Shown in pieces: positions 51,031 to 60,395 of a stretch of DNA of 64,000 nt. The position numbers and the translations under genes were made by a program. Each line of letters begins with the position of its first letter. Positions within the stretch are counted from its first letter, which is position 1. The stretch is from RPQJ01 sp963793005 (lineage in GTDB: Bacteria; Pseudomonadota; Gammaproteobacteria; Steroidobacterales; Steroidobacteraceae): assembly GCA_963793005.1 (NCBI GenBank), contig CAWBYP010000002.1, forward strand, positions 620,001 to 684,000. The letters run 5' to 3'. The notes under the pieces are model-generated. The model made no database searches. It saw only the letters and a list, made by a program, of their open reading frames with translations, and was not told the DNA's origin.

Positions 51031-51348
51031 TCAGGCCTCTTCCATCGTGCAAAGGAGCGGATGCTGGTGCTGGCGCGCATAGCTCATCACCTGCGCCACC
51101 TTGGTCTCCGCAATCTCGTAGGTAAACACCCCGCACACGCCCTTGCCTCGCGTGTGCACCTCCAGCATGACCCGCGTCGCGCTGGTGCGATCCATGCCGA
51201 AAATGTGCTCGAGAACGTCTACCACGAACTCCATGGGAGTGTAGTCGTCATTGAGCAGGATCACCTGGTACAGGGGCGGGCGCTTGACCTGTGGCCGCGC
51301 CTCCTCCACCACCAGTCCATGCTCCTGCCTCGTATGCTCTTCGCTCAT
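51031..51348 (-). CDS. clpS: ATP-dependent Clp protease adapter protein ClpS
   Basis: 105 residues. ClpS recognises N-degron residues and delivers substrates to ClpA. A disordered N-terminal extension (about 25 residues) leads into the core YQVILLNDDYTPMEFVVDVL, with the Asn-Asp-Asp residues of the N-degron pocket, followed by the HTRGKGVCGVFTYEIAETK segment. It is transcribed with clpA, four bases apart, and is divergent from the type II secretion genes. Confidence 0.98.
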   Translation of the reverse strand: MSEEHTRQEHGLVVEEARPQVKRPPLYQVILLNDDYTPMEFVVDVLEHIFGMDRTSATRVMLEVHTRGKGVCGVFTYEIAETKVAQVMSYARQHQHPLLCTMEEA

Positions 51349-51483
51349 GTTCCAACAATGCTCCAGGCAATCCTATATAGGGCCCCGCCGCCCACCTGAC
51401 AAGCGCCTCCGGGCGCGACCGCGCAATCGACCGCAGATCCGATATTTGCGCGATTGTCTTGAGGCGCGGTCCCGCAAGTCCGT

Positions 51484-52503
51484 ATGATTCGCGGATCCCG
51501 GCTGCCAAACCGCCGGGCGGATGAACGCACGCCCGAAATGCAGCTGCCACCAACATTCTCCCGACTCGCCTCAGTCGCGGCCGACGTCCGGTCCGGCCGC
51601 TGGATGCAGTCGCTCCCATGGCTGGTCTCGATGGCGCTCGTACTGCTGCTGGCCTGGCAGCTGGTGCAGCTGGCCTGGACCATCATGGGCGCGCGAGGGC
51701 TGAAGCCGGTCACAACGGCTCCGGTGGCAGCCGTAGCGCCGACGGGTCCGGTCGTTGACCTGCAGGCTATCGTGAACGCACACCTGTTCGGCGTCGCGGG
51801 CGCAGGTGCCGACTCGACCGACCCGCAGGCCGTTGCGGCCACCAACATGAACCTGGTGCTGGCAGGTACGATCGCCGCGGCTGACCCTGAAAAAGGCTAT
51901 GCCATCATCGGCGAAAGTGCCGCCAACGCGAAAGTCTACGCGGTCGGCAAGACGATCACGGGCGGGACCAAGTTGCAGGCTGTCTACACCGACCGCGTGA
52001 TACTCGACCGCGGCGGACGCCTCGAAGCGCTGATGTTGCCGCGCAAGTTCCAGGGGGGTGGGCCCTCCGGGGCGGCTCCGCCACCGAGCCAGGGCGCCAT
52101 GCTGGGAACCCGCCTGAGCGAGATTGCCACTGCCAACCCGGGCGCGATAACGGAAATCCTCCGCCCGCAGCCGGTCTTCGCCAATGGCCAGCAGCGCGGT
52201 TACCGGGTATACCCGGGGCGGGACAGGCAGCAGTTTACCCGGCTGGGCCTGATGCCCGGCGACCTCGTGACGGAGATCAACGGCACACCGCTGGACGATC
52301 CAGCGCGCGGGGTGGAGATCCTGCAGTCCATGAATTCCTCCGTGGAAGTCACTGTGACAGTGGAACGCAACGGACAACCCACGCAGGTGACGATCAACAA
52401 CGCCCAGGTTGCCGCGGAAGCGGCCGCTGCGGCCGCCCTGCCAGAGGCCGTGCCGGTGACCGAAATGCCAGCGTCCCCGGGACGCCAGGACCAAGCGGAG
52501 TGA
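51484..52503 (+). CDS. gspC: Type II secretion system protein GspC
   Basis: 339 residues. GspC links the inner-membrane platform to the secretin GspD. One N-terminal membrane segment (SMALVLLLAWQLVQLAWTIM, about 49-68) is followed by the periplasmic HR domain (NMNLVLAGTIAAADPEKGYAI) and a C-terminal PDZ-like domain (FTRLGLMPGDLVTEINGTPL). An Ala/Pro-rich tail ends the protein. ATG 51484 is used, but ATG 51538 is equally possible since neither has a strong ribosome site. It overlaps or abuts gspD and leads a gspC-D-E-F operon. Confidence 0.93.
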   Translation: MIRGSRLPNRRADERTPEMQLPPTFSRLASVAADVRSGRWMQSLPWLVSMALVLLLAWQLVQLAWTIMGARGLKPVTTAPVAAVAPTGPVVDLQAIVNAHLFGVAGAGADSTDPQAVAATNMNLVLAGTIAAADPEKGYAIIGESAANAKVYAVGKTITGGTKLQAVYTDRVILDRGGRLEALMLPRKFQGGGPSGAAPPPSQGAMLGTRLSEIATANPGAITEILRPQPVFANGQQRGYRVYPGRDRQQFTRLGLMPGDLVTEINGTPLDDPARGVEILQSMNSSVEVTVTVERNGQPTQVTINNAQVAAEAAAAAALPEAVPVTEMPASPGRQDQAE

Positions 52504-52505
52504 CG

Positions 52506-54727
52506 ATGAAACGAAAGCTGCTCGATTGGTTGGTCCCCGCGCTGTCGGGCATTGCGCTCGCGGGGCTGCTGGCACTGGCGCTCCCGGGAGTCTCTCTCGG
52601 CCAGGCGCAGGGGGCCATCACGCCGAACTACAAGGACGCCGACCTCTCGCAGATCATCGAGGCGGTGAGCGCGGTCACCGGCAAGGACTTCATCGTCGAC
52701 CCCAGGGTCAGGGCACAGGTCACGATGATTTCGGCGACGCCGATGTCGCCCGAAGCCTTCTACCAGGCGTTCCTGTCGATCCTGCAGGTGCACGGCTTCG
52801 TGGCCGTCCCGGCGGGCAAGGTGATCAAGATCCTGCCCGATGCGAACGCCCGCCAACTGCCGGCCAATGACCTGCCCTCGAGCGTGAGTTCTTCCTCCGA
52901 CGAAATCGTCACGCAGGTCATCACCGTCAAGAACGTCAGTGCTGCGCAGCTGGTGCCGATCCTGCGACCGCTGATCCCGCAGTACGGCCATCTCGCCGCC
53001 TACCCGGCGTCGAACATGCTGATCATCTCGGACCGTGCCTCGAACGTTAACCGCATGGCGCGCATCATCGAGCGTATCGACCAGACCGGTGACGAGGACA
53101 TCGACGTCATTCCGCTCGAGCACGCGAGCGCCGCCGAGGTCGTTCGGACGGTCAACAGCCTGTACAGCACTGCTGCCGCGGAAGGCGGCGGCAAGCCGAC
53201 GGTGAAGATGGTGGCCGACGACCGCACCAACAGCGTGCTGGTGAGCGGCGAGAGTGCCCAGCGCCTGCGACTCAAGTCGCTGATCGCACACATGGACACG
53301 CCGCTTCAGTCGGGCGGCGACACCCAGGTCCGTTACCTGCGCTACGCCGACGCGGAAAAGATCGCGGCCAAGCTGCGCGAGCAGATCCAGGGCATCGCCG
53401 CGACGGTTGCTGCCTCCGGCGGGGGCGCCCCCACCCCGGCTCCTGCCGCCGTGCAGACGAGCGGCGGCGACAAGAGCGTGACCATCTGGGCAGAGCCGCA
53501 GACCAACGCGCTGGTCGTCTCCGCGCCGCCGAAGATGATGCGCACCGTGATGGCGATCGTCGATCGCCTCGATATCCGCCGCGCACAGGTGCTGCTCGAA
53601 GGCATCCTGGTCGAGATGTCGGTCGACAAGTCCGCCGACCTCGGCGTCAACTGGCTGATCGCGGATCGCGACTCCAACGGAGACATCCTGCCCGCCGGCG
53701 GCTTCGTACAGCCAATCAACGGCACGGGCATCGGCGAAATCCTGCAGGGCATTCGGGACCCAACGAGCATCGCGGCGGTTCCGACCGGCCTGACGCTCGG
53801 TGTCGGCAGGATCGTCACCAGCGGAATCAGCTGGGCGGCCCTGATCCGGGCACTGCAGGCAACCGGCAACACCAACATCATCTCGACGCCGTCGGTGATG
53901 ACGCTCGACAACGAGGAAGCGGAGATCAAGGTCGCGCAGGAGATCCCGATCGTCACCGGGTCGTACACCAACCAGGGCATCTGCCGGCCCCAGCCGGCCA
54001 GGTGAACCCGTTCCAGACCATCAACCGCGAGGAAGTCGGCATCATCCTGAAGATCACGCCGCAGATCAACGACGGCGGCACGGTGGTGTTGAAAATCTCG
54101 CAGGAGGTTTCCAGCCTCGCGGCGAGTTCGGAACAGATACTGGCAGCAAGCCAGGGCCTGATCACCAACAAGCGCACGATCACGACCAACGTGCTGGCAG
54201 AGGACGGCGGCATCATCGTGCTGGGCGGCCTGCTCTCCGACGAGGCCACCGAGGAGAAGTCCCAGGTGCCATTCCTGGGCTCGATCCCGATTCTCGGCGA
54301 ACTCTTCAAGACGCGCAGCGTGAACAAGAAGAAGTCCAACCTGATGTTCTTCGTACGACCGCGCATCCTGCGCGACGGCGTGGACGCGGCGATCGAGACC
54401 AACGCCAAGTACAATTACCTGCGCAATCAGCAGCAGGTGTTGTTCGGCGGCAGCGTGCCGCTGCTGCCGACGGAGCGCCAGCCGGCACTGCCCACGCTCG
54501 ACAAGCTTGTGCCGTCCGACGTGCTCCGCGAGGCCGAGCAGCTGGCGCCGCAGGGCATGACGCCAGCCCAGCGGGCTGAGGTCGAGTCGGGGTCGCCATC
54601 GATTTCGGTCGAATCTCCCGCGACGGCGGAGCCCGGTACCGTGGGACCAGAGGCCAACCCGACCACGCCGTTCGGCGAGGCCGAACCGGCGCCCGGTGGC
54701 CAGCCGCCCGCGGGAACGACTCCGTGA
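52506..54727 (+). pseudogene. gspD: Type II secretion system secretin GspD, disrupted by a -1 frameshift
   Basis: Two frames make one secretin of about 740 residues. Frame one (from ATG 52506, GGAG upstream) holds the signal peptide, N0 (NYKDADLSQIIEAVSAVTG), N1-N3 and the start of the secretin domain, ending at a stop 54003-54005. Frame two takes over at or before 54002 with NPFQTINREEVGIILKITPQ, the core secretin signature, and runs to 54727. The switch lies at about 53960-54000, and the length is 3n+2, consistent with one missing base. GTG 54002 overlaps the stop (GTGA), so a separate C-terminal piece could be made, but it would lack a signal peptide. Probable sequencing error or recent mutation. 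Confidence 0.9.
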
Positions 54728-56247
54728 GCACTGCCGCAACCGACGAAGCGATCCTGGCCGCGGCCGGTCGCGTCGCCGACCCGCTGCGGCCGCTGCCCTT
54801 CGCATTCGCGAAGCGGCATGGAGTGCTGGTGAGGGGCATCGCCGCGGACCGGGTCGATGCCGTGGTTCGCCAGGGAGCATCGCCGCTCGCCGTAGCGGAG
54901 GTCCGCCGACACCTCCGGCGTCCTCTCACGATCGAGCGCGTGGACGCGGAGCGCTTCGAGTCGCTGCTGCGCCAGGCCTACGAGGGTGGCTCCAGCGCCA
55001 CCATGGACGCGATGGGCGGGCTGGAGGAGGAAACCGATCTCGCCGACCTCGCGCAGGACATCCCCGAGCCGTCGGACCTGCTCGAAAGCGAAGACGAGGC
55101 GCCCGTCATCCGGCTCATCAACGCGCTCCTCACGCAGTCGGTGAAGGAAAGCGCTTCCGACATCCATATCGAACCGTTCGAGAACCGGCTGGTGATCCGG
55201 TTTCGCGTGGACGGAGTCCTGCGCGAGGTGCTGCAGACCAAGCGCGCGGTCGCCCCGCTGATCGTGTCGCGAATCAAGGTCATGTCGCGCCTCGACATTG
55301 CCGAGAAGCGCCTGCCCCAGGACGGCCGCATCTCGCTGCGCGTCGCGGGCCGGGCCGTGGACGTGCGCGTCTCGACGATCCCCTCCGGGCACGGTGAGCG
55401 CGTCGTGCTGCGCCTGCTCGACAAGCAGGCGGGCCGGCTCGACCTGAACTCGCTCGGCATGGATCCGAAGACCCAGGCCCTCACCGACGAACTGATCCAC
55501 AAGCCGAACGGCATCCTGCTGGTGACCGGGCCCACCGGCTCGGGCAAGACCACGTCGCTGTATGCCGCGCTCGATCGCATCAACGACCGGACCCGGAACA
55601 TCATGACGGTCGAGGACCCGATCGAGTACTACATCGACGGCATCGGGCAGACCCAGGTCAACACGCGCGTCGAGATGACCTTCGCCCGCGGCCTGCGCGC
55701 CATCCTGCGCCAGGACCCGGACGTGGTGATGGTCGGCGAAATACGCGACCTCGAGACCGCGCAGATCGCGGTCCAGTCGAGCCTGACAGGCCACCTGGTG
55801 CTGTCGACGCTGCACACGAACACGGCCGTAGGCGCCGTGACACGCCTGCGCGACATGGGCATCGAACCATTCCTGCTGTCCTCGAGCCTGGTCGGCGTAA
55901 TCGCGCAACGGCTGGTGCGGGTGCTGAATCCCGCGACGCGCGAGGCCTACACGGCAGGCGAATACGAGCGGCGGCTGCTCAACATTCCCGACGGCGCCCC
56001 GGCACCAACGCTCTACCGGCCGGCCGCACGCGATACCTCCAACGGCTATCGCGGTCGCACGGGTATCTACGAACTGGTGCTGATCGACGAGCACATGCGC
56101 ACGATGATCCACGATGGAGCGTCCGAGCTCGAGCTGGAGCGCTATGCCCGTACCCGCACACCGGGCATCCGTGACGACGGACGGGCCAAGGTGCTCGCCG
56201 GCATCACCACGATCGAGGAAGTCCTCAAGGTAACCCGCGAGGACTGA
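54724..56247 (+). CDS. gspE: Type II secretion system ATPase GspE, lacking the tetracysteine zinc motif
   Basis: 507 residues. GspE is the cytoplasmic hexameric ATPase that drives pseudopilus assembly. Present are the N1 region, ASDIHIEPFENRLVIRFRVD, Walker A GPTGSGKTT (about 269-277), Asp box and Walker B ILRQDPDVVMVGEIRDLETA and the His box TGHLVLSTLHTN. The usual CxxC...CxxC metal module is missing: where it belongs the sequence reads RVLNPATREAY (about residue 399 on) and RDTSNGYRGRTGIYEL, without any cysteine. GTG 54724 overlaps the gspD stop as GTGA. Confidence 0.95.
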   Translation: MSTAATDEAILAAAGRVADPLRPLPFAFAKRHGVLVRGIAADRVDAVVRQGASPLAVAEVRRHLRRPLTIERVDAERFESLLRQAYEGGSSATMDAMGGLEEETDLADLAQDIPEPSDLLESEDEAPVIRLINALLTQSVKESASDIHIEPFENRLVIRFRVDGVLREVLQTKRAVAPLIVSRIKVMSRLDIAEKRLPQDGRISLRVAGRAVDVRVSTIPSGHGERVVLRLLDKQAGRLDLNSLGMDPKTQALTDELIHKPNGILLVTGPTGSGKTTSLYAALDRINDRTRNIMTVEDPIEYYIDGIGQTQVNTRVEMTFARGLRAILRQDPDVVMVGEIRDLETAQIAVQSSLTGHLVLSTLHTNTAVGAVTRLRDMGIEPFLLSSSLVGVIAQRLVRVLNPATREAYTAGEYERRLLNIPDGAPAPTLYRPAARDTSNGYRGRTGIYELVLIDEHMRTMIHDGASELELERYARTRTPGIRDDGRAKVLAGITTIEEVLKVTRED

Positions 56248-56250
56248 CGC

Positions 56251-57474
56251 ATGGGAGCCTTCGAGTTCGTCGCGGTGGATGCCGCGGGCCGGGAGCGCAA
56301 GGGCGTGCTCGAGGGCGATACGCCGCGTCATGTCCGCCAGCTGCTGCGTGAGCAGGGGCTGCTGCCAGTGCTGGTGGACGAGGTGGTCGAACAGGAGACC
56401 GCAAGTTCGCGGCGGTCTTTCACGTTCAAGTTCCAGCGCGGCCTGAGTGCCGCCGATCTCGCATTGGTGACCCGGCAGCTCGCGACCCTGGTGAAGTCGG
56501 CGCTGCCGCTCGAGGAAGCGCTGCTCGCGGTTTCACAGCAGACCGACAAGCCGCGCGTACGCAGCATCATGCTGGGCGTGCGCTCGAAGGTGATGGAAGG
56601 CCATACGCTGGCCGACGGGCTCGCGGACTTCCCGGGCTCGTTCCCCGAGATCTACTGCGCCACGATCGCAGCGAGCGAGCATTCCGGCCACCTCGACGCA
56701 GTGCTCGAGCGACTCGCGGACTACACCGACAACCGCCAGCAACTCCGCAGCCGGACACTGAGCGCGATGCTCTACCCGGTGCTGCTGTTCGTGGTGTGCG
56801 TGGTGATCGTGTTCTTCCTGCTGGTTTCGGTCGTGCCCAAAGTGGTCGAGGTGTTCCGCTCCAGCGAGGCGGCCCTGCCGCTGCTGACCCAGGCGCTGAT
56901 CGCCGGAAGCGACTTCATGCGTCACTTTGGCATCTACCTCGTGATCGCCATCGCCGGCGCGATCTTCCTGTTCACGCGCTGGCTCAAGGTCGAGTCCAAC
57001 CGGCGCGTCTGGCACCAGTTCCTGCTCTCGCTCCCGGTCATCGGCAAGGCCGTGCGCGGCGCCAACACGGCGCGCTTCGCACGGACCTTCAGCACGCTCA
57101 CGTCGAGCACGGTACCGGTGCTCGAAGCCATGCGCATCTCTGCCGAGGTGGTATCAAATCTGCCGATGAAAGCAGCGGTGGAGGAAGCGGCCGTGCGCGT
57201 GCGCGAGGGCGCCCCGATCGGCAAGTCGCTGGGGGCGGCCCGTGTCTTCCCGCCGATGATGATCCACCTGATATCGAGCGGCGAGTCGAGCGGCGAACTC
57301 GACACCATGCTCGACCGCGCCGCGATCCACCAGGAACGCGAGCTGGACACCATCCTGCAGGGTGTGGTGGGCCTGCTCGGGCCGTTGATGATCCTGTTGA
57401 TGGGCGGCCTGGTGCTGGTGATCGTTCTTGCGATGCTGCTGCCGATCTTTGAGCTGAACCAGCTGGTCAAGTAG
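56251..57474 (+). CDS. gspF: Type II secretion system inner-membrane protein GspF
   Basis: 407 residues with the expected twofold plan. The first cytoplasmic domain (RQLATLVKSALPLEEALLAV) precedes membrane segments near residues 171-195 (MLYPVLLFVVCVVIVFF). A central pair lies near 226-245, the second domain repeats the pattern (FARTFSTLTSSTVPVLEAM), and a last segment lies near 374-398 (GPLMILLMGGLVLVIVLAML). GspF forms the platform that couples GspE to the pseudopilins. It starts 3 bases after gspE. No gspG or later gsp gene follows; a hairpin element does. Confidence 0.96.
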   Translation: MGAFEFVAVDAAGRERKGVLEGDTPRHVRQLLREQGLLPVLVDEVVEQETASSRRSFTFKFQRGLSAADLALVTRQLATLVKSALPLEEALLAVSQQTDKPRVRSIMLGVRSKVMEGHTLADGLADFPGSFPEIYCATIAASEHSGHLDAVLERLADYTDNRQQLRSRTLSAMLYPVLLFVVCVVIVFFLLVSVVPKVVEVFRSSEAALPLLTQALIAGSDFMRHFGIYLVIAIAGAIFLFTRWLKVESNRRVWHQFLLSLPVIGKAVRGANTARFARTFSTLTSSTVPVLEAMRISAEVVSNLPMKAAVEEAAVRVREGAPIGKSLGAARVFPPMMIHLISSGESSGELDTMLDRAAIHQERELDTILQGVVGLLGPLMILLMGGLVLVIVLAMLLPIFELNQLVK

Positions 57475-57477
57475 CCA

Positions 57478-57528
57478 GGCACCTGTTCTTCGCAATCGGC
57501 ATGACCAGCCGGCTCGCGAACAGGTGCC
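57478..57528. repeat. Imperfect palindrome after gspF
   Basis: GGCACCTGTTCTTCGC (57478-57493) and GCGAACAGGTGCC (57516-57528) pair over 13 bases with a three-base bulge. A smaller stem (TCGGC/GCCGG) can form inside. It starts three bases after the gspF stop. It may be a terminator or another REP-like element; there is no T-tract. Confidence 0.6.
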
Positions 57529-57563
57529 AAGTGCCGAATTTCCGCTTATCCGTGGGGTGACAA

Positions 57564-58277
57564 TTGTCGACATCAGACCGACCTGATTCCATCGCTCGAG
57601 TCATGCTCGGGTTCGCATGGCTGCTGCTCGCCGCAGTGGCCGCACCGGCCGCCGAGCAGCAGTACCCGGAGGTAAGTCCGGACGGGCTGCAGCTTCGCAA
57701 GAAGCTGGAATACGGCGCCGTATACGTGAAGCCGGGAGCCGACTTCTCATCGTACAAGAGCGTCGGGTTGCTCGAGTGCGATGTGCAGTTCGCGAAGAAC
57801 TGGGCGCGCGACTACAACGAAAATGAGCTGGATCTCGCGGCGCAGGTGACACCGGACGACGAGAAACGAATCATCAACGACCTCTCCGTACAGTTCAACA
57901 AGGTCTTCGTGGCAGAACTCTCGAAATCCGGCGACTTCCAGATCGTCACCACGCAGGGCCCCGGAGTGTTGATTTTGAGGCCAGCGCTTCTGAACGTCAT
58001 CGTCACGGCGCCGGAGACGGACGACCCCTCACCCAGCGCGGACATCGTCGCCTCTGCGGGCCAGATGACCCTCTACCTGGAGTTGTGGGACGGCGGGACC
58101 AGCAAGCTGCTCGCGCGCGTCATCGATACGGAAGCGGACGAAAGCACGGGCGGCATGGGTGAGACGGCAAACTCGGTCACCAACCAGGCGGCCGCGGACA
58201 TCATCCTGGAGCGCTGGGCGGCGCGCCTGCGCAAGGCGCTGGACGAGGCACGCAACGCCGCGTCGGTCAGCCCCTGA
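57564..58277 (+). CDS. DUF3313-like exported protein
   Basis: 237 residues. A hydrophobic N-terminal segment (VMLGFAWLLLAAVAAPAAEQ) is a likely signal peptide; there is no lipobox Cys. The YVKPGADFSSYKSVGLLECD opening and the AGQMTLYLELWDGGTSKLL block resemble DUF3313, a family of unknown function often annotated as lipoprotein. TTG 57564 with GGGGTG eight bases before is used; ATG 57603 is the alternative and would still include the signal peptide. The 3' end overlaps the convergent methyltransferase by 11 bases. Confidence 0.8.
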   Translation: MSTSDRPDSIARVMLGFAWLLLAAVAAPAAEQQYPEVSPDGLQLRKKLEYGAVYVKPGADFSSYKSVGLLECDVQFAKNWARDYNENELDLAAQVTPDDEKRIINDLSVQFNKVFVAELSKSGDFQIVTTQGPGVLILRPALLNVIVTAPETDDPSPSADIVASAGQMTLYLELWDGGTSKLLARVIDTEADESTGGMGETANSVTNQAAADIILERWAARLRKALDEARNAASVSP

Positions 58278-59109
58278 CAGCGAGCAGCCCATCGAGCGCG
58301 GGTCGCGACTCGAATCCCGCGCGCCGCAGCCGCACTGCGACCTCGCGCGGCAGGTCGCGTCCACTGCTGAGCGCGTTCGGCGTGCCTGTGTAGTGGAACA
58401 TCCGGCCACGCCGTCGCAGCACGCGGCCCAACTGGTCGTAGAACGCCTGCGAGTAGAGCTCGCCGGCTATGCCGAACCGCGGCGGGTCGTGCAGCACAGC
58501 GTCGACCGAAGCGTCAGGTATCCGTGTGATCTCGCGGGATATGTCGCCCTGCTCCAGATCGAGTCGGTCTCCCGGAATCGGTGACCATGGGTTCAGGCTG
58601 CGCAGCCAGATCACGTCGCCGTTTTTTTCGAACGACAGCACGCGTGCCGCCTGTCCTGCCAGGCACCAGGCCGCGAAATACCCGAGCCCGCCACACGTGT
58701 CGAGTACGACCTTTCCCAGCGGCTCGACCAGCGCAACCTTGCGGCCGGCGTCTTCGTATGGCGACACCTGCAGGGTCGGCAGCATCTTGATCCCGTCGAT
58801 CTCGAAGGTCGGCGCGCCCCACTCCGTAGGCACCAGCTTGACCAGCGAGCCCGCGAACCTCGAGGCGGGCTGGAACGCATCGCCGTCCCAGAAGTAGATG
58901 GTCCGCTCGCGACAGGCGTCAAGGTACGGGTAGCGACAGCCCCGCCAGGTCCACCCATCCTCACCCGCCTCGACCGTCGCGGTCGACCGACCGAGGTCCA
59001 GCGAGCACTCGACGGTCGCGTCGCCGCGATCGCGGGCTGCGACCAGGATCCTGTGCTCGCCGAGCGTCAGCAACGGACCGGTGCCGCGCAATGTCACCGC
59101 CGTTGGCAC
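58267..59109 (-). CDS. Class I SAM-dependent methyltransferase (COG2521-like)
   Basis: 280 residues. The SAM site is VVLDTCGGLGYFAAWCLAG (about 134-152), followed by an acidic SFEKNGD strand. HDPPRFGIAGELYSQAFYDQ is the likely substrate motif (DPPR variant of the DPPY/NPPY class), after which RVLRRRGRMFHYTG follows. This resembles a small group of predicted methyltransferases (COG2521) of unknown substrate. It lies four bases after the YhhQ-type transporter stop-to-start unit, on the same strand, so co-expression is likely. Confidence 0.87.
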   Translation of the reverse strand: MPTAVTLRGTGPLLTLGEHRILVAARDRGDATVECSLDLGRSTATVEAGEDGWTWRGCRYPYLDACRERTIYFWDGDAFQPASRFAGSLVKLVPTEWGAPTFEIDGIKMLPTLQVSPYEDAGRKVALVEPLGKVVLDTCGGLGYFAAWCLAGQAARVLSFEKNGDVIWLRSLNPWSPIPGDRLDLEQGDISREITRIPDASVDAVLHDPPRFGIAGELYSQAFYDQLGRVLRRRGRMFHYTGTPNALSSGRDLPREVAVRLRRAGFESRPALDGLLAVRG

Positions 59110-59113
59110 AAGC

Positions 59114-59884
59114 TCAGTCCGCCGCGGCCTCGGCCTTCAGCCGCGCTGCCTCGGCCGGACCGAGGTACGCCTCGATACGGTGTCGCGCCACGTAGATCAG
59201 CGGGCTCAGCAGCACCGCCATGACCATCTTGTAGCAGTAGTTCACCGTGCCGACCGCCAGGAACAGGGACACTGGCCACTGCTGCGGCCCAAGCACGAAG
59301 GCGATATAGAGCACGACAAAACTGTCGACGAGCTGTGAGACGGCGGTGGACGCCGTGGCGCGAAGCCAGATCCACCGCTCGCCGGTCATGGTGCGGATGC
59401 GGTGGAAGATCGCCACGTCGATCATCTGGCCGACCAGGAACGCAACCAGCGAACCACCAATGGTCCACAAGCCCTGCCCGAACACGTTGCCGTAGGCTGC
59501 CTGCATGTCCGGCACACCGCGGTCTTCGTTGACCGTGACCCACCAGTCGGCTGGCGCCAGGTGGATGGCCGCGTACGCGAACACAAATGCGTAAGTGATC
59601 ATGCCGGCGGCCGCAAACGAGATGAACCGGACGCCGCGCCGCCCGAAGTACTCGTTGATGACGTCCGTCATGATGAAGACGATCGGCCAGATCAGGACGC
59701 CAGCGGTGAAGCTGAGCGAGCCTGCCTGGCCGAACAGGTTCCAGCCGAAAGGCGGCAGCCCGATGGTGGGCTCGAGCGCGAATATCTTCACGCCGACGAA
59801 TTCCGCCACCACCGCGTTGCCGACGAAGAACGCGGTCAGCGCCATGAAGAGCCGCGTCGAGCGCGACGAGAGCGAGGCAGTCAT
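59114..59884 (-). CDS. yhhQ: Queuosine precursor transporter (YhhQ/QPTR family)
   Basis: 256 residues with about six membrane segments. YhhQ-type carriers import preQ0/preQ1 for queuosine. Family blocks are NAVVAEFVGVKIFAL, SLSFTAGVLIWPIVFIMTDVINEYFG with the conserved D-NE-G pattern, and VSQLVDSFVVLYIAF. A queF gene elsewhere in this window shows the cell can also make preQ1, so salvage and synthesis probably coexist. The methyltransferase follows four bases downstream. Confidence 0.95.
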   Translation of the reverse strand: MTASLSSRSTRLFMALTAFFVGNAVVAEFVGVKIFALEPTIGLPPFGWNLFGQAGSLSFTAGVLIWPIVFIMTDVINEYFGRRGVRFISFAAAGMITYAFVFAYAAIHLAPADWWVTVNEDRGVPDMQAAYGNVFGQGLWTIGGSLVAFLVGQMIDVAIFHRIRTMTGERWIWLRATASTAVSQLVDSFVVLYIAFVLGPQQWPVSLFLAVGTVNYCYKMVMAVLLSPLIYVARHRIEAYLGPAEAARLKAEAAAD

Positions 59885-59938
59885 GAGGTGTCCCGGCCGG
59901 TACTGCGGCGAGCATACACGGGGGCGATCGCACAGGCG

Positions 59939-60370
59939 CTAACTACGGCCCTTCACGTGACGCATCAGTTCGCGGCGCTCCTTCTTGTCCGGGCGCCCCG
60001 AGTGCACGGGTGCGGCAAGCCTGTCGAACTCCCGCATGGTCGCCCGGGCCGCCTCGCTCTCGGGAGTCTCGAGGTAGAAACCTCGCGCCTCGGCCGCTGG
60101 ACCCCGCCGCGCAGGAATACCGGTGACATCCACCTCGAAGCGCTCGCGCTCGCGTGTGATTCGCAGCCGGTCGCCGACCTTCACCTGCCGCGAGGCCCTG
60201 GCCCGCTCGCCATTGACCTGCACGTGGCCGCCTTCGACCGCCTGCTGGGCGAGGCTGCGGGTCTTGAAGAAACGCGCGCACCACAGCCACTTGTCCATGC
60301 GCAGGCCCGCCGCAGCCGCGGCGCGGCCCCGGTCGGCGTTTTCGTCGCCTGGTTCAGTGGTACGGCTCAC
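59939..60370 (-). CDS. hslR: S4-domain RNA-binding protein, heat shock protein 15 type
   Basis: 143 residues. Hsp15 binds stalled 50S subunits that carry a peptidyl-tRNA. The S4 domain is MDKWLWCARFFKTRSLAQQ, then GHVQVNGERARASRQVKVGD. The C-terminal extension is basic (DKKERRELMRHVKGRS). The reading frame opens with GTG 60370. A TATAAT on the minus strand (60382-60377) would place transcription start at about 60370, so a leaderless GTG start is possible; ATG 60298 within the S4 domain start is the alternative. Divergent from kbl. Confidence 0.93.
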   Translation of the reverse strand: MSRTTEPGDENADRGRAAAAAGLRMDKWLWCARFFKTRSLAQQAVEGGHVQVNGERARASRQVKVGDRLRITRERERFEVDVTGIPARRGPAAEARGFYLETPESEAARATMREFDRLAAPVHSGRPDKKERRELMRHVKGRS

Positions 60371-60376
60371 GGCCGC

Positions 60377-60395
60377 ATTATAAGCCCCCTATAAT
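60377..60395. promoter_or_regulatory. Face-to-face -10 boxes for hslR and kbl
   Basis: ATTATA (60377-60382), seven bases, TATAAT (60390-60395) is a perfect inverted repeat that gives a consensus -10 box on each strand. The plus-strand box suits kbl (start about 60402, GGAG at 60408-60411, GTG at 60419). The minus-strand box suits hslR. Neither has a good -35 box at 16-18 bases. Confidence 0.65.
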
